From positions 286,230 through 350,229 of the forward strand of contig JBEULL010000018.1 in assembly GCA_041287365.1 (NCBI GenBank): DNA of 64,000 nt, in the 5' to 3' direction. Shown one piece after another: positions 50,898 through 60,800 of this stretch; the stretch's first letter is position 1, and each line of letters opens with the position of its first letter. The DNA is from JAQVIJ01 sp041287365 (GTDB lineage: Bacteria; Desulfobacterota; Dissulfuribacteria; Dissulfuribacterales; DYLC01). The notes beneath the pieces are model-generated. The model was not told where the DNA came from. It searched no databases and saw only the letters and a program-made list of their open reading frames with translations. A program made the translations under genes and the position numbers.

Positions 50898-52925
50898 TTA
50901 CCCCATCTCCTCCAACACAATCCCGAATATCTCCTTGTCCACCTCCCTTAAGAGCCTGTTCTTCTCATCCAACGGCAAAAATGCCGCCTTGAAGCCGTTT
51001 TTGACGAGCTGCAATACCTCCCAACGGGAAAGCCCACCAGGTGTCATCTGAGCAGCCTTCAAAAACTCATGGGACAGTGTGGTCCGTGAAATGCCACGAT
51101 TGTCCGTGTTGATGGTCACCTCTATGCCATGGTGGAGATATCTTTTAAGCGGATACTCCGGACCCAGAGCTGTTAAGGTGCTGCTATCACCTTCCGTGCT
51201 GAAATCCCGATATCCATTGGTCTGGCTATTGGAAGTGGGGCACATCTCCACGGCAATTCCCGCATCCCGCACATAATCCATCATCAAAGGGTTATGAACG
51301 AGCTTCAAGCCATGACCAATACGCCGAGCACTGAGTTCATGGATGGCATCCCGAATCCGATAATCTGCCCCGACTTCACCGGCATGAATGGTTATCTGAA
51401 CAAAACTATCGTGAAGCGGCTTGAGAAGCGCCCTGAACTCCGAAAAATCCCTGAACTCCTCATCCCCAGCTAAATCAAAGCCACATACCCTGGGCTTGCC
51501 CATTTTACCCCCCATCTGCTCCCTTGCGAAAGCAACGGCAAGGTTGACATGGCGCTTGACCAACTCCAAATCCTTATGCCTTGTGGCCATGATGATGAAA
51601 TTGACCTTGATCTGCCCATGATTAACACAAAAATCCTCGGCGGTCTGAAACAAAATATCCATAACTTGCTCGGCAGAAAGCCCACCTTCGGTATAGTTTT
51701 CAGGGGAACAGCGCACTTCGATGTAACGGACGTTCTCTTCCACAGCACCCTTAAGCAGGTGCTCAAGGGTCATCCGAATGGCAGAGGCAGTCTGAAGCAG
51801 GCTGGAACCACCTAAATTACCAATGGCCATGTATTGCTCAAGCGAGATGGGGTTGTTCTGGCAACCTTGCCACATGAGGCCATTAAGCTGATCCTCTGTG
51901 CAGCAGGAGATGAAACAGGCATTTATCTGATAGGGTTTGAGACCTGATATTTGGGCAGCATCTCCCAAGAATTTGGAATAATCCTTTAATGGGATTTCAT
52001 AACCCATCATTCTTTGAACCAAAGAAGATACTATCTTAATTGGGCCATCATCATTATTGGCATGTTCATCGGGTTTTCGCCCAAAAACCGACTGGTATAG
52101 CGCTTGAACAGCAAGGGCAAGAGGCAAAGCCTCCTCCTCCTCAATATGTGATGCAATTTTCTTAAGAAGCGATGGCTGGACCTCACCTCCTAAATGACAA
52201 TGGAGCTCCGCCTTGGGAAGCAGCTTGAGCCATTCAAGTTCCGTAGAAGCCTTGAGTGGCTCCCGACCTATGTAACTATTCTGTAACCTCTTGATATAAC
52301 TAAGGGGAAGGATATATAGACTACGAAAATTCTCGGAAAGTGTCTCAGGATGCAGATCAGAAAAACCCTGCTTGGACTCAAGCATCTTCTTTAGGGGAAA
52401 CCAGCTGATATTAAAATCCAAAGTGCAATCTCGCCGTTCTTTACCCCTCGGCGCGGTTATGGAGAGATACCCCTTACAACCATATACCATCCCGGCCTCA
52501 ACCAAGATCTGGGTCATGTTCTTTCTTCCGCCGGATGCGATGATCAGGTCAGTGTGACTGGATATCTCTTGGATTTTATTGTGAATGATACTTCTTGCCT
52601 TCTCTTCATCATCAAAAGTGGCAACATCCTCTATACCAAGGCTGATCTCGTGGAGATTAGGAGGGGGACTATCAAAAAGTCCTTGGGACACCTCATATTC
52701 GATGTCTTTTTGTAGTGCTTTGAAAGAATCAGAGGCTTCTGTGGTGGTGATGAGATAGATATCCGTGAGGCGAAAGCCATGAAAAGCGGTCTTGATCTCC
52801 CGGCCATGAGTGTTGTAGAAAAGGGTTTTACAAAAGAAATCAATGAATTGCAGGATCAAATCCTTTGCATTAGGACCCGTACCAAGCGAAGTGATAAGCA
52901 CTAACCCCACAAACCCATCCTCCAA
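50898..52925 (-). CDS. cad1: CARF-adenosine deaminase fusion (Cad1-like)
   Basis: The 675-residue protein has an N-terminal CARF domain (LVLITSLGTGPNAKD, IIASGGRKNMTQILVEAG) and a C-terminal amidohydrolase of adenosine deaminase type from about residue 235: AELHCHLGG, IHAGEVG (catalytic Glu), RIGHG, and INTDNRGIS where simple deaminases have TDDP. Described Cad1 proteins deaminate ATP to ITP after cyclic oligoadenylate binding and arrest growth. It starts with TTG at 52925, 5 bases after AAGAGG; a TGA lies directly upstream in frame and no ATG fits. 27 bases from cmr1. Confidence 0.9.
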   Translation of the reverse strand: MEDGFVGLVLITSLGTGPNAKDLILQFIDFFCKTLFYNTHGREIKTAFHGFRLTDIYLITTTEASDSFKALQKDIEYEVSQGLFDSPPPNLHEISLGIEDVATFDDEEKARSIIHNKIQEISSHTDLIIASGGRKNMTQILVEAGMVYGCKGYLSITAPRGKERRDCTLDFNISWFPLKKMLESKQGFSDLHPETLSENFRSLYILPLSYIKRLQNSYIGREPLKASTELEWLKLLPKAELHCHLGGEVQPSLLKKIASHIEEEEALPLALAVQALYQSVFGRKPDEHANNDDGPIKIVSSLVQRMMGYEIPLKDYSKFLGDAAQISGLKPYQINACFISCCTEDQLNGLMWQGCQNNPISLEQYMAIGNLGGSSLLQTASAIRMTLEHLLKGAVEENVRYIEVRCSPENYTEGGLSAEQVMDILFQTAEDFCVNHGQIKVNFIIMATRHKDLELVKRHVNLAVAFAREQMGGKMGKPRVCGFDLAGDEEFRDFSEFRALLKPLHDSFVQITIHAGEVGADYRIRDAIHELSARRIGHGLKLVHNPLMMDYVRDAGIAVEMCPTSNSQTNGYRDFSTEGDSSTLTALGPEYPLKRYLHHGIEVTINTDNRGISRTTLSHEFLKAAQMTPGGLSRWEVLQLVKNGFKAAFLPLDEKNRLLREVDKEIFGIVLEEMG

Positions 52926-52987
52926 TCATTCCTCTTCCCAAGATTAGGATAACAAACAAAAGAAAAAATTGCAATAACAAATGAAAC

Positions 52988-53025
52988 AAAAAAAAGCAGA
53001 CCACATGGAAAATCCATGGGTCTGC
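52988..53025 (-). terminator. rho-independent terminator (minus strand)
   Basis: On the minus strand GCAGACCCATGG-ATTTT-CCATGTGGTCTGC (one bulge) is followed by eight Ts. It ends the transcript of the two exported-protein genes before cad1. Confidence 0.9.
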
Positions 53026-53059
53026 CCTATTCAATTGGAGAATGTGATGATTAAAAATA

Positions 53060-53398
53060 CTACGGAATGCTTATCACTCCAACAACTGCATTACCATAGC
53101 CATAACGCCTCAAACACATTAACATGTAAAGATCGTCATAAGGTGCTCTATAACTGCTATTTTCCTGTAAATATGCCTCTTGACCATAAGAAAATCCTTT
53201 TAGAGCACAGACCAAACCTGTCTTATCGGAAATCACAACCAGATTCTCATCAGCTCTCGCATAGAAAAAGGTTGTAAGCGGTGTGGAGGTGCCGAGTTGT
53301 CCATACGCTCCACCCTTTACAAAGCTATAATCCGTGGCATTTGCATCCAATGCGAATAAAGCCAATAACATTAACACAACCAACAGTCTCTTAAACAT
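53060..53398 (-). CDS. small secreted protein, function unknown
   Basis: The 112-residue protein has a clear signal peptide (MFKRLLVVLMLLALFALDANA, cleavage near residue 22) and a short mature part with two Cys residues (LVCALKG, MLMCLRR) that could form a disulfide. Ribosome site AAAGGAGG. It is the last gene before a terminator and probably co-transcribed with the lipoprotein gene upstream. I do not recognise the family. Confidence 0.75.
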   Translation of the reverse strand: MFKRLLVVLMLLALFALDANATDYSFVKGGAYGQLGTSTPLTTFFYARADENLVVISDKTGLVCALKGFSYGQEAYLQENSSYRAPYDDLYMLMCLRRYGYGNAVVGVISIP

Positions 53399-53436
53399 AA
53401 TTGATCCTCCTTTATTCTTTATTTGAGTTAGTTGAG

Positions 53437-53961
53437 TTATTTGATTCTTGTCATCTTGGAACGCAGTTCCTGTGGCACATCCTCAAGCAGAGCAATGGTC
53501 AGGGTCTGCTCGCCTATTTTGTTTTCACTCATTTTGATTGGCGTAAGGGTGGGATTGATCTGATCCGGTGTCAGGTTATACATGGCCCCTGAGAGGGGAT
53601 CCACGATAAACCAGCCGATAAGCCCACCAAAAATGAGGTTTCCGGCAATGTACCAACCATTGGGCTGATGATTGATCTGGATGGTCTGGCTCTCATAGCC
53701 GTCCTTCTCCACCCTGACCAGATAGGTCTTGCCACCAAACCATGAACCATCACTCTTTTTGAGGGTAACGGTGGTGGGGGTTGTGCCGCTCATAACAGTG
53801 GTACCCTTCTCATCGGTTATGGTAATCTTTGCAGCACTTGGCTGACTATTGAGGGAGATCAACTGGTCAGATCTACCGACAATGGTGGCACAGCCTGTAA
53901 CCAACAGACCAGAAAGACCAACTAAAGAACAGAAGATAGCGGTTAATACCTTTTTTTTCAT
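53437..53961 (-). CDS. PEGA-domain lipoprotein
   Basis: The start at 53961 (MKKKVLTAIF) has AGGAGG 9 bases upstream. The 174-residue protein has a lipobox LLVTGCAT, a PEGA-like beta domain (SLNSQPSAAKITITDEKG, YLVRVEKDGYESQTIQI), a hydrophobic segment (GNLIFGGLIGWFIVDP) and a soluble tail. It is probably anchored in the outer or inner membrane. An exported protein inside a CRISPR island is unusual. Confidence 0.82.
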   Translation of the reverse strand: MKKKVLTAIFCSLVGLSGLLVTGCATIVGRSDQLISLNSQPSAAKITITDEKGTTVMSGTTPTTVTLKKSDGSWFGGKTYLVRVEKDGYESQTIQINHQPNGWYIAGNLIFGGLIGWFIVDPLSGAMYNLTPDQINPTLTPIKMSENKIGEQTLTIALLEDVPQELRSKMTRIK

Positions 53962-54112
53962 TGGAAACATCCTCCTCATCATGAATTTTGAGAGGAGATT
54001 AGCGATGTTCTACGCAAAAAAACAGATGTGGCAAGGTTGCCGTGGTTAATTGAATATTTCTGAAGGGCAGTTATATTAGTATCTACCTGTTGAGAAAGCT
54101 GTTGAGATGTTG

Positions 54113-54186
54113 AGAAAGGACAGGCATATCTTTTGAAAATAAAATTTAATTAAAAATATATTATTAAAGATATGCCTGTCCTTTCT
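54113..54186. repeat. 21-bp inverted repeat with AT-rich loop
   Basis: AGAAAGGACAGGCATATC and its complement GATATGCCTGTCCTTTCT (54113-54133 and 54166-54186) surround 32 AT-rich bases; TCCTTTCTTGT is then repeated twice to the right (54179-54205). It looks like a small palindromic mobile element or a strong terminator. It occupies most of the 268-base gap 53962-54229, which has no gene. Confidence 0.6.
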
Positions 54187-54229
54187 TGTCTCCGTCCTTT
54201 CTTGTGTCCCTTTTTTCTTGATAATAGCA

Positions 54230-55354
54230 TTATTTCTGAACTATGAGATGATTCTTATCCATACGTATCCCATATCTTGTATTGGGTTTCTTTCCTATTG
54301 CTGATATATAAAGTTTCGCAAGATAGCCATGCCCAAACGCATTTCTCAACTTTCTTTCTATCTTGGATCGATAGCTAAAAAAATCATCCTTGCAAAGAGC
54401 ATAAATACCCCTACCATCTTCATTGGGATAGCGACCTCTGATAGAAACAAGTTTTTTATATATCTCTACAATCTCTGTATTGGCATCCATTATCTCCTGA
54501 ATATCCATAAAACAATCATGGCAATCATCACAGGTAGGTCGGCGGGTACAATTTATTTTTCTCTTCACCAAAAATGCATAAATAGCCATAATTGATGGCA
54601 TTAGCTTAATTGTCTTAGCAGCAAAAGAAATCTGACAATTATTTAAATCAACTATCAACTTATAAGGCTCATCCATAATAAAATATGGTGAAAGCTCATT
54701 AATATCTGTCAAATTATCCAACAAATCCACAGGCAGTTTATCTCGTATGGATACAAACGGCATATTTACTAATTCAATGTGGGCATATCGGGTATCTTTA
54801 AGAAAAGGCTTACCATCTTTATCTATCAATTCGATATGAATAGGCTTAGGCGGTGGATAAAAAAAGTTTCTACAGCTTTCAAACGCAGGAGAGACTAAAA
54901 CATGATATATTCTATCCTGAGGTCTTCCATATAATTGAGCAGCTAAAGAAAGGGCAGCACTCATAGTCTTTCTGCCACCTGCAATCAGAAAATAAACTGC
55001 TGTATCGGAAGATGCTGTAAGTTCTTTTGCTTTTTTCAAAATCGTTAAAATAAGTCTTCTATTCTCATCAAGAGAAGTTATATCGTCCATTGGTTTACCA
55101 TTAATGTCGGTCAGGATAGTTATGTTATTTATATCAAACTGAATACGATCTGATGGTATGCCATAATCCTTCAGATAACGATGATATGCCCCGTCTCCGC
55201 CTGCCAACAGCAAAGAATGGATGAGATCGCAGCCCGTTTGCGTGGTAATGACCTCAATGGTATCCACATCCTTCCCCGCTTTATGTAGTGCATAAAGGGC
55301 TTCTGTAAGCACCTGCGGTGTGATCCCCAATACTGCAAAGAGGATATGTTTCAT
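54230..55354 (-). CDS. NE0113-family CARF protein with zinc-like insert and winged-helix-like C-terminus
   Basis: The 374-residue protein has a CARF domain (HILFAVLGITPQVLTEALY, FLIAGGRKTMSAALSLAAQ) typical of the TIGR02584/NE0113 group. After about residue 230 it has INCTRRPTCDDCHDC, a four-cysteine cluster, and ends in a winged-helix-like segment (SKIERKLRNAF to RYGIRMDKNHLIV). It may be a cyclic-nucleotide-controlled transcription factor or ring nuclease. Overlaps cas6 by ATGA. Confidence 0.8.
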   Translation of the reverse strand: MKHILFAVLGITPQVLTEALYALHKAGKDVDTIEVITTQTGCDLIHSLLLAGGDGAYHRYLKDYGIPSDRIQFDINNITILTDINGKPMDDITSLDENRRLILTILKKAKELTASSDTAVYFLIAGGRKTMSAALSLAAQLYGRPQDRIYHVLVSPAFESCRNFFYPPPKPIHIELIDKDGKPFLKDTRYAHIELVNMPFVSIRDKLPVDLLDNLTDINELSPYFIMDEPYKLIVDLNNCQISFAAKTIKLMPSIMAIYAFLVKRKINCTRRPTCDDCHDCFMDIQEIMDANTEIVEIYKKLVSIRGRYPNEDGRGIYALCKDDFFSYRSKIERKLRNAFGHGYLAKLYISAIGKKPNTRYGIRMDKNHLIVQK

Positions 55355-56289
55355 GCAAGCACCTCGATCTTTCCCAGGCCAAACACCGTCTGTTTGCCCA
55401 AGTGCACCTTTTCGGCATACTGCAAAAATGGCAGAAAATCCTGGAGATTCTCCCCTTCATAGGTAGCATATCCTACCAGTCCGCCCAGCTTCATGGCGGT
55501 CTTCTGACGGCCAGAATAGTGGGAAAGCTCCTTCCAGACCAATGTAGAGTCGGTTGTCCTCACACCCTGTGACCTTGCAATCAACTCCTCGCAATCCGTG
55601 ACCATCATGTTTTCACCATAAACATATTCCAGTGCCCTGATCCTGCGCAGAGCCGCCATAAAAAGGGTATGAAATGGCAGTTCATCTGCGAGCCGACCCC
55701 CTTCTTTCAGACGAATGGGAGTGATATATTTCACGGTCAACCTTGACACAGCTTGACTTTTTATGGACTCAGGCGGCAGGCAAGAAAGCTCCGATGGCCG
55801 CGGTGGGTCTTTGAGCACCCCGTTTGCCCAGAGGTCATTCCCATCAGACCTGACCCATTCTAACTGGAACTTGCCCCGGCTTTCGCCATCTATCTTCTTT
55901 CCAAGCCCTGTTTCTCCCAGCTTTATCAAAGAATGCACCAAATATGGCAGATATTGATTTGCCTTACCAAAGAGCTTAACAGAAAACCCCACAGCCTGTC
56001 CCTCTCCGATATCTGTGCTCGAAAATGAGCGCGATGAAAGCACATATGGTTTGGGCATCTCTGTAAGCCAGGAAGGTGCTGCATCAGGAGCAGCCACTGG
56101 TTCAAAAAACAGGGCATACATGCAGCTACTCTTGAGCATACATGTGGCGCATGTGGCATTTCGCAGGACACAGGCTACCCTTTTTATGACATTACCAAGC
56201 CCGCTTCTCAATACGAAGGTAAAGGGCTGCTCCCTTAAAAGTATAGGGGTCTGCGCTGTGATCAAAAAATCATAGTCACCTAACTTCAT
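55351..56289 (-). CDS. cas6: CRISPR pre-crRNA endoribonuclease Cas6
   Basis: The 312-residue RAMP protein has the Cas6 C-terminal glycine-rich end (LGGLVGYATYEG, HLGKQTVFGLGKIEV) and an N-terminal cluster of four Cys (CVLRNATCATCMLKSSC), common in type III-linked Cas6 and probably a metal site. It cuts the repeat to give the 8-base handle. First gene of its transcript, with AAAGGAG. Confidence 0.9.
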   Translation of the reverse strand: MKLGDYDFLITAQTPILLREQPFTFVLRSGLGNVIKRVACVLRNATCATCMLKSSCMYALFFEPVAAPDAAPSWLTEMPKPYVLSSRSFSSTDIGEGQAVGFSVKLFGKANQYLPYLVHSLIKLGETGLGKKIDGESRGKFQLEWVRSDGNDLWANGVLKDPPRPSELSCLPPESIKSQAVSRLTVKYITPIRLKEGGRLADELPFHTLFMAALRRIRALEYVYGENMMVTDCEELIARSQGVRTTDSTLVWKELSHYSGRQKTAMKLGGLVGYATYEGENLQDFLPFLQYAEKVHLGKQTVFGLGKIEVLA

Positions 56290-56390
56290 CGTTTTTCTCC
56301 TTTACGGAATCGAGCAGGTTCAGCCGCACCAGACTCCCGCATATTTTTCATTGCAACAGGCAATGCCCTTAAACATAGGCATAAAAATAC

Positions 56391-56425
56391 CTTGCAAATT
56401 GATGATGTCATCATCAAAGTGCAAG
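56391..56425. promoter_or_regulatory. 35-bp palindrome in the cas6 / RND divergent region
   Basis: CTTGCA-N2-TTGATGATG-T-CATCATCAA-N2-TGCAAG is symmetrical around 56408. It lies just before TATAAT at 56443-56448, a good -10 box for the RND operon, covering where its -35 would be. A regulator dimer probably binds here. The rest of the 420-base gap 56290-56709 shows nothing else. Confidence 0.55.
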
Positions 56426-56709
56426 CCTATTTAAAAAACGGCTATAATCTGACAAGATTATTCGACTTATCAAATTCTTTTCTGTTACAGTGCTTAATGG
56501 CGCCCGTCAAGATATAGCAGCCATACCATGGAATCATATTTCATGACCTTTTCATTTTGCCATAGTGCGCAGGGCCGGTGCCTGCAAAAACGGCCCGTCA
56601 TTGTCCTTACGACGCTGACACACAACAATTCCTATCTGTTGTCGAAGTGAGAAATGAATTATTATCCATTCTCCATGAGTCATATATACAACCTTCACCG
56701 GAGAACCTC

Positions 56710-57885
56710 ATGAAAAACTTACCCATACTGTTCGCTGTTATCCTTCTAATCATTGTGTCGGGGTGCAAGGCAGGAGAAAAGGCATCAGGCCAGGGGAACA
56801 AACCAGTTTCCGCCAATACCAAAGGAATGCAGACCTCACCCACCCCTGTAACGGTGGCACAGGCCAAACAGGCTGATATGAATGTCTATCTCACCGCCAT
56901 CGGCACAGTGACTCCATTAAATACAGTGACAGTGCGCAGCAGAGTGGATGGGGAATTGAAAGCAGTGCACTTTGCGGAAGGGAGTGAGGTAAAACAGGGC
57001 ACCCTTCTGGCGGAAATCGACTCCAGACCCTTTGAGGTACAGCTCAAGCAGGCCAGGGCACAGCTCGCCCGCGACATGGCACAATTGGAAAACATCCGAA
57101 GGGACCTGGAGCGATATCGCATGGCTGAAAGGCAGAACGCTGTCTCCAGACAGCAACTTGATACGCAGGAGGCCCTGGTCAGGCAGTATGAGGCCGCCGT
57201 CGAGATGGACAGGGCCCAGATCGAAGCAGCGAACCTACAGATCACCTACAGCCGTATTACAGCGCCCATCAGCGGTCGAGTCGGGCTTCGCCTGGTTGAC
57301 CCTGGCAACATGGTGCACTCATCGGACGCATCTGGATTGCTGACCATGGTACAGACCAGGCCCATCTCCGTGATATTCGCTGTTCCTGAAGACAATCTGC
57401 CGCAGATATTGAAGAAAATGCAGGAAGGCAGGCTGGTTGTAGAGGCGTTTGACCGTGAGATGAAAGAAAGGCTCGCCACAGGAGAGCTTGTCACCACAGA
57501 CAATCAAATCGACCTGTCAACGGGGACGGTGAGGCTCAAGGCCGTATTTGAGAACAAAAACAATGAGCTGTTTCCCAATCAGTTCGTCAATGCAAGGCTG
57601 GTCGTAGCCGTGGAAAAGGATGCTGTGATAGTGCCGTCCGAGGCGGTTCAGAGAAACCCGCAGGGCGCCTTTGTCTTTGTGCTGAACACAGACGACACGG
57701 TGAGCATCAGACCTGTCAAGCCAGGAGTCACTCAGGCGGGAGAGACAGCCATATCAGAGGGCTTGAAAGCTGATGAAAGGGTGGTGGTGAACGGGACCGA
57801 ACGCCTCAAGGACGGCGGCAAGGTAGAGGTGCGAACCACTGGAAAGTCCATAAACGAGAAAAACACAGGCAAGAAGAAAGAATAA
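56710..57885 (+). CDS. RND efflux membrane fusion protein (MdtA-like lipoprotein)
   Basis: The start at 56710 follows GGAG; the frame is open back to 56578 but has no ribosome site. The 391-residue periplasmic adaptor has a lipobox (LLIIVSGCKAG), a lipoyl-like half (VTPLNTVTVRSRVDG), a coiled-coil hairpin (about 110-170), and beta-barrel domains (ITAPISGRVGLRLVDPG). First gene of an MdtABC-type operon. Confidence 0.92.
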   Translation: MKNLPILFAVILLIIVSGCKAGEKASGQGNKPVSANTKGMQTSPTPVTVAQAKQADMNVYLTAIGTVTPLNTVTVRSRVDGELKAVHFAEGSEVKQGTLLAEIDSRPFEVQLKQARAQLARDMAQLENIRRDLERYRMAERQNAVSRQQLDTQEALVRQYEAAVEMDRAQIEAANLQITYSRITAPISGRVGLRLVDPGNMVHSSDASGLLTMVQTRPISVIFAVPEDNLPQILKKMQEGRLVVEAFDREMKERLATGELVTTDNQIDLSTGTVRLKAVFENKNNELFPNQFVNARLVVAVEKDAVIVPSEAVQRNPQGAFVFVLNTDDTVSIRPVKPGVTQAGETAISEGLKADERVVVNGTERLKDGGKVEVRTTGKSINEKNTGKKKE

Positions 57886-57895
57886 GGGCCTACTG

Positions 57896-60800
57896 ATGAA
57901 TTTTTCACGGCTTTTTGTAGAACGCCCTGTCGCCACCACCCTGCTCATGATCGCCATTCTTCTGGCCGGCGCGGTAGCCTACCGGCAACTGCCTGTCTCC
58001 GCCCTGCCGCAAGTGGACTATCCCACCATTCAGGTGCGCACCTTCTATCCGGGCGCCAGCGCCGATGTAATGGCCTCTTCCGTCACATCCCCCCTTGAAC
58101 GCCAGTTCGGACAGATGCCAGGCCTGGCCCAGATGACCTCCTCCAGTTCTCACAGCAGCTCGGTAATCACCCTGCAATTCATTCTTGAACTGCCCCTCGA
58201 CATAGCGGAACAGCAGGTGCAGGCGGCCATCAATGCAGCCTCTGGCTTCCTTCCCAGGGACCTGCCCAATCCACCTGTTTATAACAAGGTCAATCCGGCG
58301 GACGCCCCCATTCTGACCCTGGCCCTCACATCAGATTCCATGCGACTGCCTGAACTGGAGGACCTTGCCGACATCCGGCTGGCCCAAAAACTCTCGCAGA
58401 TATCCGGTGTAGGGCTGGTGAGCATCAGCGGAGGCCAGAGACCCGCTGTCCGCATACAGGCCAACCCCACGGCGCTCGCAGCCTACGGCCTTACATTGGA
58501 GGACTTGAGGGCCGGTCTGATTGCAGCCAATGTCAATCAGGCCAAAGGGGGCTTCGACGGCCCAAGACAGTCCTATGTGATCTCCGCCAACGATCAGCTC
58601 TTGTCCAGTCTGGAATACATGAAACTGGTGATCGCCTACAAAAACGGCGCCCCGATTCTGCTGAAGGATGTTGCCGAGGCCATAGACGATGCGGAAAATG
58701 TATATCAGGCAGCGTGGATGAACACCACTCCGGCCGTCATTCTGAACATACAGCGCCAGCCTGGGGCCAATGTAATAGAGGTGGTTGACCGCATTCAAAA
58801 ACTGCTGCCGCAACTCCAGGCAGCCCTTCCCGCCTCTGTGAAAGTCTCTATTCTTACTGACCGCACCATCACCATTCGGGAATCAGTAAAGGATGTGCAG
58901 TTTGAACTGATGCTGGCCGTAGCCCTGGTGATTCTGGTCATGTTTCTGTTTTTACGCAATCTGTCCGCCACAGCCATTCCGGGCGCGGCTGTGCCACTGT
59001 CCCTTGTGGGCAGCTTTGGAATCATGTATCTGCTGGATTACAGCTTAAACAACCTCTCCCTCATGGCCCTGACCATCTCCACAGGATTTGTAGTGGATGA
59101 TGCCATCGTGATGGTGGAAAACATAGCAAGGCATGTGGAGGCAGGGGAATCACCCATGAATGCCGCCATAAAAGGGGCCAAAGAGATCGGGTTCACCATC
59201 CTTTCCCTGACCGTCTCGCTAATAGCGGTTCTGATTCCACTGCTCTTCATGGGAGATGTAGTGGGCAGGCTCTTTCGAGAATTCGCAGTCACCCTGGGCA
59301 TCACCATAGTCATTTCCGCCTTTGTGTCCCTTACGCTCACTCCCATGATGTGCGCCCGTATGCTGAAAAACACTCCAGTGGAACGCAGAAGCTGGTTTTA
59401 TACCGCATCAGGCCGTTTTCTCGATGCGATGATTCGAGCATACGGCCGCTCGCTGAAATGGGTCCTCAGACATCAGCCATACCTTCTGGCCATCTCCGTA
59501 CTGACCCTCGGGCTTACGGTCATACTTTACATTGCCATTCCCAAGGGATTCTTTCCTGTACAGGACACAGGGGCCGTTCAGGGCATATCAGAGGCATCCC
59601 AAACCATCTCGTTTCCTGCCATGGCCGAACTTCAACAGACCCTGGTACAGACGATTCTCAGAGACCCGGCGGTGGAAAGCGTCTCGTCTTTTATAGGCAT
59701 TGACGGCACCAACCCAACCCTCAACAGCGGCAGGCTGCTCATCAATCTGAAACCACTGGCCGAAAGGGATGCAACTGTTACAGGGGTCATTCGCCGATTG
59801 AACGAACAACTGGCCGGCACACACGAAATCCGACTCTTTTTGCAGCCTGTGCAGGACCTCACTGTGGATGCGCGCGTAGGCCGCACCCAATATCAGATGA
59901 CCCTCGATAGTCCCAATGCAGAGGAGCTGGATTTATGGGCGCAACGCCTGCTGGAGGGGCTGCAACAGCGAAAAGAGCTGGAGCATGTCAGCAGTGACCA
60001 GCAGAATCAGGGTCTGCGCATTCTGCTGAACATAGACCGGCAGACCGCAGCCCGCTTCGGCATTACACCCATAGACATAGACAACGCCCTTTATGATGCC
60101 TTCGGCCAGCGCCAGGTCTCCACCATCTTCACTGAACTGAATCAATATCGCGTGATTCTGACACTAAAGCCGCGCTTCACACAGCATCCGGAAGACCTGC
60201 AACTGCTCTATGTCCGTTCCGCCACCGGAAATCGAGTGCCCCTTGCCGCGGTGGCATCCATCACTGAAACAAGAGGACCGCTGGTCATTCATCGTCAGGG
60301 TCAGTTTCCGGCGGTCACCATCTCCTTCGATTGCGCACCGGGCATCTCCCTTGGTCAGGCAGTGAAGGCTATAGAGGATGTGATTCAGGGCATGGGTATG
60401 CCGGCCAGCATCAAAACGGATTTTCAAGGCGCTGCACAGGCATTCAACGCATCCCTCAAAAACGAGCCGCTTCTGATCCTGGCCGCACTTATTACGGTTT
60501 ATATCGTGCTTGGCGTGCTGTATGAAAGCTATATTCACCCCGTAACCATTCTATCCACCCTGCCGTCAGCAGGGGTAGGCGCCGTGCTTTTTCTCATGTT
60601 CTTTCATCAGAACCTCACCGTCATAGCCATCATCGGCATCGTTTTGCTCATAGGCATTGTCAAGAAGAACGGAATCATGATGGTGGATTTCGCGCTCGAG
60701 GCAGAGCGCAACGAGGGCAAATCCGCTGAAGAGGCCATATATCAGGCATGTCTCTTGCGTTTCAGGCCCATTCTCATGACCACAATGGCGGCGCTGCTCG

